Positions 6,664 through 13,813 of a stretch of 15,299 bases of DNA are shown here, in pieces (the stretch's first letter is position 1; the number at the start of each line of letters is the position of its first letter). Position numbers and translations under genes: made by a program. This stretch comes from an uncultured Clostridia bacterium (GTDB lineage: Bacteria; Bacillota; Clostridia; Christensenellales; Borkfalkiaceae), in the NCBI GenBank assembly GCA_905235815.1, contig CAJOMT010000020.1:6252-21550 (forward strand), read 5' to 3'. Under the pieces are notes generated by a model. The model was given only the letters and a program-made list of their open reading frames with translations, searched no databases and had not been told where the DNA came from.

Positions 6664-7311
6664 ATGAAAAACTCCTCTCCCACTCTCTTTGAGGGAATGA
6701 CCGAAACCGAATATAAAAATCTTTCAGAGGGGCTGAAAGCCACCTCTGAAAAATTTAAAAAAGGTCGTATTTTCTACACTTTTGAAGAGACGAATGACCT
6801 TATCGGTTACGTTACGGAAGGAGTTGTCAAAATCGTAAAGACGGACGAGGGCGGAGAAAATATCATAATGGAAAGGCTCCGCAAAAATTCGATATTCGGG
6901 GAAAGGATATCGTCAGCGTGCATCGGCGGAGATTACGTAGTGGCAATTGCCGAAACCGATTGCACCGTGCTGTTCTTTCCGTATAGCAATCTGTCTTTAA
7001 TGAGTACTTTTGACAGCGTTTTGAGCAATAAATTTTTATCAAATCTTTTCGGCGTAATGTGCGCAAAAACCACGAATTTATGCGCTAAAATCGGAGTTGT
7101 ATCGAATAGGACTATAAGGGATAAATTGCTCGCTTATTTCAAGATGGCGGCGATCAGGCACGACTCGAATACGTTTACGCTCGATATGTCCTTGACGGCT
7201 TTGGCGGAATATCTTTGCGTCGACAGAAGCGCTATGATGCGTGAACTCAAAAAACTCAAAGAGGATAACGTCATAGAAATAAAAGACAAAAAATTGACGA
7301 TTTGCGAATAA
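6664..7311 (+). CDS. Crp/Fnr-family transcriptional regulator
   Basis: A 215-aa DNA-binding protein with the Crp/Fnr layout. An N-terminal cyclic-nucleotide-binding-like beta barrel (about 8-108) contains GYVTEGVVKIV, RLRKNSIFGE and AIAETDCTVLFFPY. A dimerisation helix follows (about 112-140). A winged helix-turn-helix (about 172-214) contains LTALAEYLCVDRSAMMRELKKL. The phosphate-binding cassette lacks the Arg expected of a true cAMP binder (after FGE the sequence reads through GGDYVVAIAE), and there is no N-terminal cysteine cluster for an Fe-S sensor. The signal is therefore unknown, and cAMP or oxygen sensing of the classical kind is unlikely. The start is supported by AAGGA (6651-6655), which overlaps the mscL stop. 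Perfect dyads lie just past its 3' end at the VanW gene, and these could be its targets. Confidence 0.9.
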   Translation: MKNSSPTLFEGMTETEYKNLSEGLKATSEKFKKGRIFYTFEETNDLIGYVTEGVVKIVKTDEGGENIIMERLRKNSIFGERISSACIGGDYVVAIAETDCTVLFFPYSNLSLMSTFDSVLSNKFLSNLFGVMCAKTTNLCAKIGVVSNRTIRDKLLAYFKMAAIRHDSNTFTLDMSLTALAEYLCVDRSAMMRELKKLKEDNVIEIKDKKLTICE

Positions 7312-7334
7312 TTTTCGGCAATTTCCGACAAACT

Positions 7335-7352
7335 CATAGTATGAATACTATG
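7335..7352. promoter_or_regulatory. perfect 8-bp dyad at the VanW start codon, candidate operator
   Basis: CATAGTAT (7335-7342), a 2-bp centre GA, then ATACTATG (7345-7352). The symmetric 18-bp site covers both candidate ATG codons of the VanW gene (7341 and 7350) and lies 24 bp after the Crp/Fnr-type regulator gene. Size and symmetry suit a dimeric regulator. The half-site is not a standard CRP (TGTGA) or FNR (TTGAT) half-site. Assigning it to the neighbouring regulator is inference. Confidence 0.45.
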
Positions 7353-8495
7353 GGTTGTAAATTTAAAAGATATATAATGCCCATCGCAGTATTTGCGATG
7401 GGCATATTACTTTCTGTAAATTCGGTTGCGCACGCCGTATCCCTTCCGGGCGAGGCGATAGTGGGCGACTACGAACTGACGATAACCGCTATGGGCAAGA
7501 CGTATACTTACCGCTATCCTGAAATAGACGTGGTAGGCGGAGAAGTATATTTGAAAAACGTAGAGGAAGTAGTAGAGGGAATTTACTTTGATACGGTTAT
7601 AAAGCCGATAGACGCAAGCTTGAAAATTTATCCCGAGCGAGAAAATCCGTTCGTGTATTATTCTGAAAATAGCGGTGCGGGAATTGATTGCGAAAAACTT
7701 GTAAAAGACATAAAAAGTGCTCTATATGCTCGTAAACGCAATATTTCAGCCGAAGTTGTAACGCTTATGCCGACAGTTACGCTTGCCGCATTAAAGGAAG
7801 AAACCAAGCTGCTTTCTACCTTTTCGACAGACTATTCGAACTCACAAGAGGAGCGAAAACATAACGTCGGGATAGCAACCCAAACGATAGGCGGATATGC
7901 GCTTAAAAGCGGCGCCGAATTTTCTTTTAACGAAGTCGTCGGGGCGAGGACGAAAGAGCGTGGCTATAAAAGCGCCAAAATAATAGTCGGCGGCGAGTTT
8001 ACGGAAGGAGTTGGCGGCGGAGTATGTCAAGTTTCGTCAACGCTGTATAACTGCGCATTATTAGCGGGGCTGACCGTTACGGAAAGGCACAATCACAGTC
8101 TTTTGGTGTCTTACGTGGAGCCGAGTTTCGACGCTATGGTAAATTCGGGCAGCGCCGATTTGAAGATATTGAATTCCAAAGACTCGAACGTCTATATAGT
8201 GGCGAGTTGCAACGGGGGAAAGATAAAATTCAGAATTTATGGCAGAAATGACGGCTTTGAGTATAAACGCATATCCGTAATCGACGAATATATTTCTCCT
8301 CCGGCAGAAGAAATAGTGGAGACCGCCGATCTGGAACTCGGCGAGAGGAGAGTCGTTTGTGCGTCGAAAAGAGGGGTTAAGAGCAGCGGATATCTCGTAA
8401 AATATTTAAACGGCAAAAAAATTTCCGAAACGAGACTGAGCAAAGATTCTTATGCCGCTGTCAAAGGCAAAGTCGAAATAGGCACGAAAATTTAA
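7341..8495 (+). CDS. secreted VanW-domain protein with C-terminal G5 domain
   Basis: A predicted exported wall-associated protein of 384 aa from the ATG at 7341. The N-terminus has a basic stretch (KFKR), a hydrophobic core and AHA before VSLPGE, a signal peptidase I-like site near residue 32. Next is a region resembling the peptidoglycan-binding domain that often precedes VanW (to about 155), then a VanW domain (about 157-300) with AEFSFNEVVGART, GGGVCQVSSTLYNCAL and ERHNHS. A G5-like domain (about 325-383) includes LGERRVV, KRGVK and VEIGTK. Such proteins are common in Clostridia; despite the name, VanW is not itself a resistance determinant. The start is uncertain: TTG 7302, ATG 7341, 7350 and 7377 are all in frame and none has a clear SD. 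The signal peptide favours 7341 or 7350. It probably shares the upstream transcript. Confidence 0.88.
   Translation: MNTMGCKFKRYIMPIAVFAMGILLSVNSVAHAVSLPGEAIVGDYELTITAMGKTYTYRYPEIDVVGGEVYLKNVEEVVEGIYFDTVIKPIDASLKIYPERENPFVYYSENSGAGIDCEKLVKDIKSALYARKRNISAEVVTLMPTVTLAALKEETKLLSTFSTDYSNSQEERKHNVGIATQTIGGYALKSGAEFSFNEVVGARTKERGYKSAKIIVGGEFTEGVGGGVCQVSSTLYNCALLAGLTVTERHNHSLLVSYVEPSFDAMVNSGSADLKILNSKDSNVYIVASCNGGKIKFRIYGRNDGFEYKRISVIDEYISPPAEEIVETADLELGERRVVCASKRGVKSSGYLVKYLNGKKISETRLSKDSYAAVKGKVEIGTKI
7377..7405 (+). repeat. perfect 12-bp inverted repeat inside the VanW signal-peptide coding region
   Basis: ATGCCCATCGCA (7377-7388), 5-nt loop GTATT, TGCGATGGGCAT (7394-7405). No T-run follows, so it is not a standard intrinsic terminator. 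The stem begins at an in-frame ATG (7377) and the 3' arm contains another (7398). In mRNA it would be a stable hairpin near the 5' end of the coding region, which could slow initiation or mark a processing or attenuation point. Confidence 0.6.
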
Positions 8496-8510
8496 AAAAA
8501 ACAGAATAAA

Positions 8511-8542
8511 TATTTCAATTGCATATAAATTTTCTTGAAATA
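8511..8542. promoter_or_regulatory. 8-bp dyad overlapping the -35 box, candidate operator
   Basis: TATTTCAA (8511-8518) and TTGAAATA (8535-8542) are exact inverted copies separated by 16 bp. The right arm contains the whole -35 hexamer TTGAAA of the downstream operon's promoter. The geometry suits a repressor, but the region is AT-rich and chance is possible. Confidence 0.35.
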
Positions 8543-8563
8543 AACACAATTAAGTGTTATAAT
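8535..8563 (+). promoter_or_regulatory. promoter of the flippase/glycosyltransferase/alarmone/nuclease operon
   Basis: TTGAAA (8535-8540), 17-bp spacer, perfect TATAAT (8558-8563) with TGT just before it (extended -10). The predicted start is near 8570, giving a leader of about 57 nt before the ATG at 8627. No obvious terminator separates it from the VanW gene. Confidence 0.85.
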
Positions 8564-8572
8564 TTAATAAGT

Positions 8573-8608
8573 ATGTATTATATAGTAATACTGCACTCTG
8601 ACTGTTAA
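8573..8608 (+). CDS. possible 11-codon leader ORF
   Basis: ATG to TAA encoding MYYIVILHSDC, beginning about three nucleotides after the predicted transcription start at 8570 and ending 18 bp before the next gene. It has no SD. It is noted only because the window's other two SD-less starts (2480 and 5106) also sit at predicted transcription starts. No homology is recognised, and a chance ORF is more likely than not. Confidence 0.2.
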   Translation: MYYIVILHSDC

Positions 8609-8626
8609 ATAAATTTTCGGTAGTAT

Positions 8627-9829
8627 ATGAACGACGAAGAAGAAAGAGAATCTCTCGAAAAAGGGCTTGAAAAAATCGAAGCGATGCAACTTAACGAGTT
8701 GCAAAACGAAGAGGACGCCTTAAAGACTTTCGAGCAAGACAAGATTGAAGAGCCTAAGCCTAAAAAGCATAAATGGCTCGGAAATATTTTGCTTATCGCA
8801 GTGATTGCGGTGGGCGTATTTTTGATGTTCAAAATAACTTCCGAATTCAGCGGCGAAGCGAACAAATCTTTCGGCGAGGCTATGGCGTCGGTAGATGCGT
8901 TATATTTGTTAATCACGTTAGCCGTACTGCTCGCCGTTATCGTGCTTGACTCAATGAAATATTCGGTGGTAATGAGTGCGGTAAGCGGCAAATATCATCC
9001 GCTTATAGGTGCTCAGACTTCGTTTTTGGGCAAGTATTACGACAATATCACTCCGTTTTCGACCGGCGGTCAACCGATGCAGATATACAATCTGTATAAA
9101 AAGGGTTTTCCCGGCGGCTCGTCGGGGGCCATCGTAATGATAAAGTACTTTGCCAATACTTTTATATGGCTGCTTATAAGCGGACTTTTAATGGCGCTGA
9201 ATGCGAGTGCGTTCAGTTTGGTAGAAAAAACCACGAGAGCGACGATAAAGGCGTTCGCATGGGTGAGCTGGGGAATAAATATGTTAGTTCCTCTGTTTAT
9301 CGTCACGTTCTTGTTACTTCCTAAATTATCTTATAAAATGACGAGCGGAATTATTTCGTTGGGCGCAAAAATCAGAATAGTAAAGGACAAAGACAAGACT
9401 TTACAAAAGGCGATAAAGGTTGTAGAGGACTTTAGAGCGTCGTTCTCGATAATGGTAAAACACCCGTTCAAGTTTATATGGCTTTTGGGTTGCTGCGCAT
9501 TGGAAATATGTTTGACTTTTGCGTTCCCGTACTTCGTTGCTAAAATGTTTGGGGAACTGAAAATGGTCGATACGGGTTTACAGGCAATTTTAAATATTAT
9601 GACGGTAAACGCATTCACTTCGTTTGCTGTCTCCTTGATCCCGACGCCCGGAAACAGCGGTTTCTGGGAGGGCGCAAGTTCTATGGCTTTCAAGTCGATA
9701 GCGACTTCCGCTTGGGTATTGTTCACTTGGAGATTTTTGGTGTATTACATCTATATCGTCATCGGCATAGTGATATATGCTGCCAGACTTATAATAAATC
9801 TTGCAGCGGGGCATAAGAGGAGAGCATGA
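8627..9829 (+). CDS. LPG-synthase-type/flippase-like integral membrane protein (UPF0104/YbhN family)
   Basis: A 400-aa polytopic membrane protein. It has a long acidic, helical cytoplasmic N-terminus (1-45), then hydrophobic segments at about 51-70, 91-108, 165-190, 210-232, 283-305, 316-340 and 360-392. Family features include PFSTGGQPMQIYNLYKKG (143-160) and IPTPGNSGFWEGA (338-350), matching the Gly/Pro motifs of the membrane domain of MprF and AglD/YbhN-like proteins. There is no C-terminal aminoacyl-transferase domain, so lysyl transfer to lipid is not expected. A role in moving or handling a lipid-linked product is more plausible. It overlaps the next gene, a glycosyltransferase, by ATGA, which suggests the pair acts in one glycolipid or surface-polymer step. 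The start lacks a convincing SD. Confidence 0.87.
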   Translation: MNDEEERESLEKGLEKIEAMQLNELQNEEDALKTFEQDKIEEPKPKKHKWLGNILLIAVIAVGVFLMFKITSEFSGEANKSFGEAMASVDALYLLITLAVLLAVIVLDSMKYSVVMSAVSGKYHPLIGAQTSFLGKYYDNITPFSTGGQPMQIYNLYKKGFPGGSSGAIVMIKYFANTFIWLLISGLLMALNASAFSLVEKTTRATIKAFAWVSWGINMLVPLFIVTFLLLPKLSYKMTSGIISLGAKIRIVKDKDKTLQKAIKVVEDFRASFSIMVKHPFKFIWLLGCCALEICLTFAFPYFVAKMFGELKMVDTGLQAILNIMTVNAFTSFAVSLIPTPGNSGFWEGASSMAFKSIATSAWVLFTWRFLVYYIYIVIGIVIYAARLIINLAAGHKRRA

Positions 9830-10992
9830 AAATCTTATTGGGCTTGGACGGTTGGTATCCGAGCGTAGACGGCGTAGTGGGGACCGTTGAAAATTATTAT
9901 AAAAATTTAATCGGCGATAACGAATGTGAGATCGTCGTTCCGGAATTTGAAAGAGATCATAAATCGTCGGAGGGACACGAAGAAGGGGTCTACTTTACCA
10001 AATCGGTAAAAATTTTGGGACTTGATAATTACGTATGTCCGACGCCGCGGTGGGATAAGCACCTTGACGAAAAAATAAAGAACGGTAATTACGATATTTT
10101 GCATGCTCATTCACCGTTTATGATAGGCGAATTTTTCGCAAAAGAGGGTAAAAAATACCATATCCCTACCGTTTATACTTTTCACACCAAGTTCAGGGAC
10201 GAATTTTTGGCGATAACCAAATCAAAAATTTTGAGCAAATATCTTTTGCATAGGATTGTGCGGACGATATCTCGGTTCGATTACGTGTTTGCCGTCAGCG
10301 ACGGAGCGGCGGCGACGCTGAAAGAATACGGCTATAAGGGCGAGATAAGGGTTTTAAGAAACGGAACGGATATGCGTATTCCGGATAAGGATACGGAAAG
10401 AGCGTATATCGAGCGAGTGAACAGAGAATACGGCCTTGAAGGCGTGGAGAACGTCTTTTTATACGTTGGCAGAATAGTGGCTGTCAAGAATATTCCTTTT
10501 TCGCTCAATGCACTTAAAATATTGAAAGATAGGGGCGTAAACTTTAAGTTTTTGATAGTCGGCGACGGCGCCGAGAGAAAACATATCCAAAACATCGTGG
10601 ACGAAACGGGGCTGACGGATAACGTCATATTTACGGGTTCTATATTGGACAAGTCGCTACTGCAAGCGTTATACGTAAGGTCGGATATATATTTACTTCC
10701 GTCTACGTTTGACAATGCGTCGCTAACGATATTAGAGGCGGCGTCGGGCGGCTTGCCGGCAATCGTTCCGAAGGGCAGCAGCGTTTCCGAAGTAATAAAA
10801 GACGGCAGGAACGGCTTTATAGTCGACGGGGGCTCGGAGGAATGGGCAGACAAAATCGAGAAACTCATCGCTGACAAGGATAGTTTAAAGATAGTCGGAG
10901 AAAACGCAAAGAAGGAAATTTATCGCAGTTGGGCGGACGTAACGGCGGAAATGGCGGCTCAATACGAGGAGATAATAAACGAGAAGAAATAA
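9826..10992 (+). CDS. GT4-family glycosyltransferase (GT-B fold)
   Basis: A 388-aa glycosyltransferase, probably using a nucleotide sugar on a lipid or polyprenyl acceptor at the inner membrane face. The acceptor-side N-terminus GLDGWYPSVDGVVGTVENYY resembles 1,2-diacylglycerol glucosyltransferases and related GT4 enzymes. Other features are HAHSPFMIGEFF (93-104) and YTFHTKFRDEF (117-127). The donor side has LYVGRIVAVKN (212-222, phosphate-binding Arg216 and Lys221), LIVGDGAER (243-251) and FDNASLTILEAASGG (295-309). In that last motif the usual EX7E pair reads Asp296-X7-Glu304, a conservative change. It has no transmembrane segment. AGAGGAGAG just upstream is a good SD, and the ATG overlaps the stop of the flippase-like gene. 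Its precise acceptor and sugar cannot be read from sequence. Confidence 0.9.
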   Translation: MKILLGLDGWYPSVDGVVGTVENYYKNLIGDNECEIVVPEFERDHKSSEGHEEGVYFTKSVKILGLDNYVCPTPRWDKHLDEKIKNGNYDILHAHSPFMIGEFFAKEGKKYHIPTVYTFHTKFRDEFLAITKSKILSKYLLHRIVRTISRFDYVFAVSDGAAATLKEYGYKGEIRVLRNGTDMRIPDKDTERAYIERVNREYGLEGVENVFLYVGRIVAVKNIPFSLNALKILKDRGVNFKFLIVGDGAERKHIQNIVDETGLTDNVIFTGSILDKSLLQALYVRSDIYLLPSTFDNASLTILEAASGGLPAIVPKGSSVSEVIKDGRNGFIVDGGSEEWADKIEKLIADKDSLKIVGENAKKEIYRSWADVTAEMAAQYEEIINEKK

Positions 10993-11012
10993 AATTCATT
11001 GGCGGTAGATAA

Positions 11013-11579
11013 ATGAGCGAAAGATTTGATAAAGCGGCGAAGTACGCCGTTGAATGTCATAGCGGACAAAAGAGAAAGATAAATGGTGCGCCGTACGTAT
11101 TGCACCCGTTTGAGGTTGCGACCATTGCGGCGACCATGACCGACGACGAGGACGTTTTGATTGCTTCGCTATTGCACGACGTAGTGGAAGATACTCCTGC
11201 GACGATAGAGGACGTGGAGAGATTATTCGGCGATAAAGTGGGAGCGCTCGTCAGGGGCGAGAGCGAGAATAAATACGAAGATCAGCCTCCCGATAAGACT
11301 TGGAAAATAAGAAAGGAAGAAAGTTTAGCAAAGCTTGCAAGTTCGAAGGATAAAGGTTTAAAGGTACTTTGGCTTTCGGATAAACTCGCGAACATAAGGT
11401 CTTATGCGAGCGCTTACGATAAAATAGGCGACGAGTTATGGCAACATTTTAACCAAAAAGATAAGAATTTACACAAATGGTACTACAAACGAGTGTTGGA
11501 ATTGACGGCGTCCGACCTTGGCGAAACTTATGCATACAGAGAGTGCAAAGCATTATATGAAAAAATTTTTGGAAGGTAA
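11013..11579 (+). CDS. single-domain HD hydrolase, MESH1/small alarmone hydrolase type
   Basis: A 188-aa HD phosphohydrolase related to the hydrolase half of RelA/SpoT, likely to remove pyrophosphate from the 3' position of (p)ppGpp. The metal and active-site set is intact: His31 in YVLHPFEVA, His55-Asp56 and Glu59-Asp60 in LLHDVVEDT, and Asp123 and Asn127 in LSDKLANIRS, matching the MESH1 pattern. An early HSGQKRKINGAPY stretch is also typical. There is no synthetase, TGS or ACT domain, so it is not a full Rel enzyme. MESH1-like proteins can also act on other substrates (NADPH in animals). It sits 20 bp after the glycosyltransferase and 5 bp before the STAS-kinase gene. Only a weak SD (GGCGG) precedes it. 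Confidence 0.87.
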   Translation: MSERFDKAAKYAVECHSGQKRKINGAPYVLHPFEVATIAATMTDDEDVLIASLLHDVVEDTPATIEDVERLFGDKVGALVRGESENKYEDQPPDKTWKIRKEESLAKLASSKDKGLKVLWLSDKLANIRSYASAYDKIGDELWQHFNQKDKNLHKWYYKRVLELTASDLGETYAYRECKALYEKIFGR

Positions 11580-11584
11580 ATAAT

Positions 11585-12754
11585 ATGAAAAGCGATTACA
11601 AAAACGAAATCTTGACTATTTATTTGGGCGAAAGGGTGGATACGAGCAACGCAGAGAGTGTAGAAACCGAAATCAACGAAATCAGAGCGAAATTTCCGGA
11701 CGGAAGTATCGTAGTGGATTGCGACGCAACCGAATACGTTTCGAGTGCGGGGCTCAGAGTGATTTTGAGGCTCGGTAAAAAGGAACCGACGTTAAAGATA
11801 ATCAACGTGAAGCCCGACGTTTACGAAATATTCGATATGACGGGATTTACCGAGATTTTATCGATAGCGAAAGCGTACAAGAATATTTCTATTGACGGCT
11901 GCGAAGTCATAGGACAGGGCGCATGCGGAAAAGTTTACCGTTTAACGCAGGACACTATCGTAAAAGTGTATAGCAATAACAGCAGTATGGAAGATATTCT
12001 GCGCGAGCGTTCTCTTGCCAAAAAGGCGTTCGTAATGGGCGTTCCGACGGCTATATCTTACGATATAGTGAAAGTCGGGGAATACTACGGCACGGTGTTT
12101 GAACTCTTGAACGCTAAGTCGTTTGCCAAAGAATTGGCTACGAATCCCGACAATATGGATTATTACGTTAAATTGTATACCGACATTTTAAAGAAGACAC
12201 ATTCGATCGAAACAGACGATACGGAAATACCTAACGTTAAGCCGGATATATTGTTCAGAGCCGAAGGCGTAAGATCTCACCTTCCGAAAGAAACGGGCGA
12301 TAAACTCGTAAAACTCGTCGAGAATATACCGGATAGCAAACATCTTATTCACGGCGACTATCATATTAAGAACGTAATGTTTCAAGACGGCGACGTATTG
12401 ATTATCGATATGGACACGTTGGGCGTCGGCAACCCTGTATTTGAATTCGGTTCGATGTTCAATTCATATTTAGGACATTCCGAGATCGACCATTCGGCTG
12501 TCGAAAGATTTTTGGGTATTACTTACGACGTTGCCGAAAAGTTTTGGCATAAGACGTTAGTCGAGTACTTCGGCGCAGACGACGAAAAAGTCAAAGAGGC
12601 TGAAAAGAAAGCGAGACTACTCGGATATTTCAGATTATTATACCGAAACGTTCATAGAAATCTTAATAACACCGAGCAAGGAGCGAAAGAATACGAGGCG
12701 TATAGGAATAAAGTTATAGAACTCGTAGCGGAAATAGACGACTTGGCTCTTTAA
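11585..12754 (+). CDS. STAS domain fused to an aminoglycoside-phosphotransferase-like kinase
   Basis: A 389-aa two-domain protein. Residues 1-98 form a STAS domain like anti-sigma factor antagonists (SpoIIAA/RsbV), with the conserved phospho-acceptor region YVSSAGLRVI (Ser53/Ser54). Residues about 103-380 form an APH/choline-kinase-like fold: glycine loop VIGQGACGKVYRL (G110-x-G112-x-x-G115), Lys127 in IVKVYS, catalytic loop HGDYHIKN (256-263) and metal-binding DMD (275-277). Both domains look active. STAS-APH fusions exist in gut anaerobes (I recall a paralogous family in Fibrobacter), but their substrates are unknown. It may phosphorylate a small molecule or a protein under control of the STAS module. 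GGAAGG at 11571-11576 is the SD. No separate sigma or anti-sigma gene lies in the window. Confidence 0.88.
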   Translation: MKSDYKNEILTIYLGERVDTSNAESVETEINEIRAKFPDGSIVVDCDATEYVSSAGLRVILRLGKKEPTLKIINVKPDVYEIFDMTGFTEILSIAKAYKNISIDGCEVIGQGACGKVYRLTQDTIVKVYSNNSSMEDILRERSLAKKAFVMGVPTAISYDIVKVGEYYGTVFELLNAKSFAKELATNPDNMDYYVKLYTDILKKTHSIETDDTEIPNVKPDILFRAEGVRSHLPKETGDKLVKLVENIPDSKHLIHGDYHIKNVMFQDGDVLIIDMDTLGVGNPVFEFGSMFNSYLGHSEIDHSAVERFLGITYDVAEKFWHKTLVEYFGADDEKVKEAEKKARLLGYFRLLYRNVHRNLNNTEQGAKEYEAYRNKVIELVAEIDDLAL

Positions 12755-12766
12755 TAGGAGGGGTAA

Positions 12767-13813
12767 ATGAAATTCTTACATTCTGCCGATATTCATCTGG
12801 GCGCAAAGACGGATTCGAGGTTTCCGAAAGACGTTGCGGAGAAAATCAAGGCGGATATGAGGACTACTTTTCTTGAAATGGTTAATTACGCAAATGAAAA
12901 CGACATTTGCGTAATTTTGCTATGCGGCGACGTATTCGATTCGGATAATCCGTTTAAAAAGGACAAGGAGTTCTTTTACGGCGTAGTAAAGAACAATCCG
13001 CGAATAGATTTCTTGTATTTAAAGGGCAATCACGACGTAAGCGGAGCGGTAGAAGAGGACATTCCGAATTTAAAGAGATTTTCCGATACCTGGACGGTCT
13101 ACGATTACGGCGAAGTTAAGATTGGCGGTATCGAAATAAACAGAGATAACGTTTCGTCATTATCGTCTACCCTTCATTTAAGGGCGGAAGATACGAACGT
13201 AATTATGATGCACGGGCAAATAGACGGCGATATAAACCTTGCGGGGCTAAGGGATAAAAATATAGATTATCTGGCTCTCGGACATTTACATTCGTATTCT
13301 TTCGGCAATTTGGACGGGCGAGGAATATACGTTTACAGCGGTTGCCTTTCGGGGCACGGTTTCGACGAAACGGGCAAGAAAGGTTTCGTCGAAGTGGAAG
13401 CGCAAGGCGGAACGGTAAAGCATAAGTTTGTACCTTTCGCAAAGAGAGAGATAATAGAAGCCGAAGTGGACGTTACGGGCGTATCGGACTATTTTACCGC
13501 CGCAACAAAGGTGAATGACGAAGTAAAGTTAAAAAGAAGCGACGTGTACCGCATTGAACTTGTCGGTGAAACCGATTTCGACAAGGACGATTTCGCCGAA
13601 GACGTGGAGAGGATACTTTCGGGGAGTTGTATGTACGTAAGCGTAAAGGACAAAACCCGAAAGAAAGCGGATTTTACGGTTTACGAAAACGATCCGTCGC
13701 TAAAAGGCGAATTCGTCCGCACGGTATTAAACAGCGATTTATCCGACGAAGATAAGTTAAAAGTAATTTCCTACGGATTCAAAGCGCTAAAAGGCGAGAG
13801 GTTGGAAAGATGA
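12767..13813 (+). CDS. SbcD/YhaO-like DNA repair metallophosphoesterase
   Basis: A 348-aa nuclease subunit of the Mre11/SbcD superfamily. Calcineurin-like phosphoesterase motifs are complete: FLHSADIHLG (Asp8, His10), CGDVFDSD (Asp55), KGNHD (Asn88, His89), MMHGQID (His149) and LGHLHSY (His173, His175), which would bind two Mn2+ ions. The C-terminal part (about 225-348) corresponds to the capping and partner-binding region. It is a little shorter than SbcD or YhaO (about 400 aa). It overlaps the following ATPase gene by ATGA, the arrangement expected of an SbcCD/YhaON-type complex that processes DNA ends or hairpins. A strong SD, AGGAGGGG, lies at 12756-12763. Confidence 0.92.
   Translation: MKFLHSADIHLGAKTDSRFPKDVAEKIKADMRTTFLEMVNYANENDICVILLCGDVFDSDNPFKKDKEFFYGVVKNNPRIDFLYLKGNHDVSGAVEEDIPNLKRFSDTWTVYDYGEVKIGGIEINRDNVSSLSSTLHLRAEDTNVIMMHGQIDGDINLAGLRDKNIDYLALGHLHSYSFGNLDGRGIYVYSGCLSGHGFDETGKKGFVEVEAQGGTVKHKFVPFAKREIIEAEVDVTGVSDYFTAATKVNDEVKLKRSDVYRIELVGETDFDKDDFAEDVERILSGSCMYVSVKDKTRKKADFTVYENDPSLKGEFVRTVLNSDLSDEDKLKVISYGFKALKGERLER

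Noticed and set aside
7302..7340. TTG at 7302 as the VanW start.
   Set aside because: It would overlap the regulator gene, has no SD, and adds residues before a normal signal peptide that begins well at 7341 or 7350.
7335..7352. Classical CRP or FNR binding site.
   Set aside because: The arms do not contain TGTGA/TCACA or TTGAT/ATCAA; it is kept only as an unassigned dyad.
7373..7378. TATAAT within the VanW gene as an internal promoter.
   Set aside because: No -35 hexamer at 16-18 bp and no TGn extension; it lies in an AT-rich coding stretch next to the hairpin.
10332..10877. A 181-codon minus-strand ORF inside the glycosyltransferase gene.
   Set aside because: It is a low-complexity mirror of a well-supported + strand gene, with no start context or family features.
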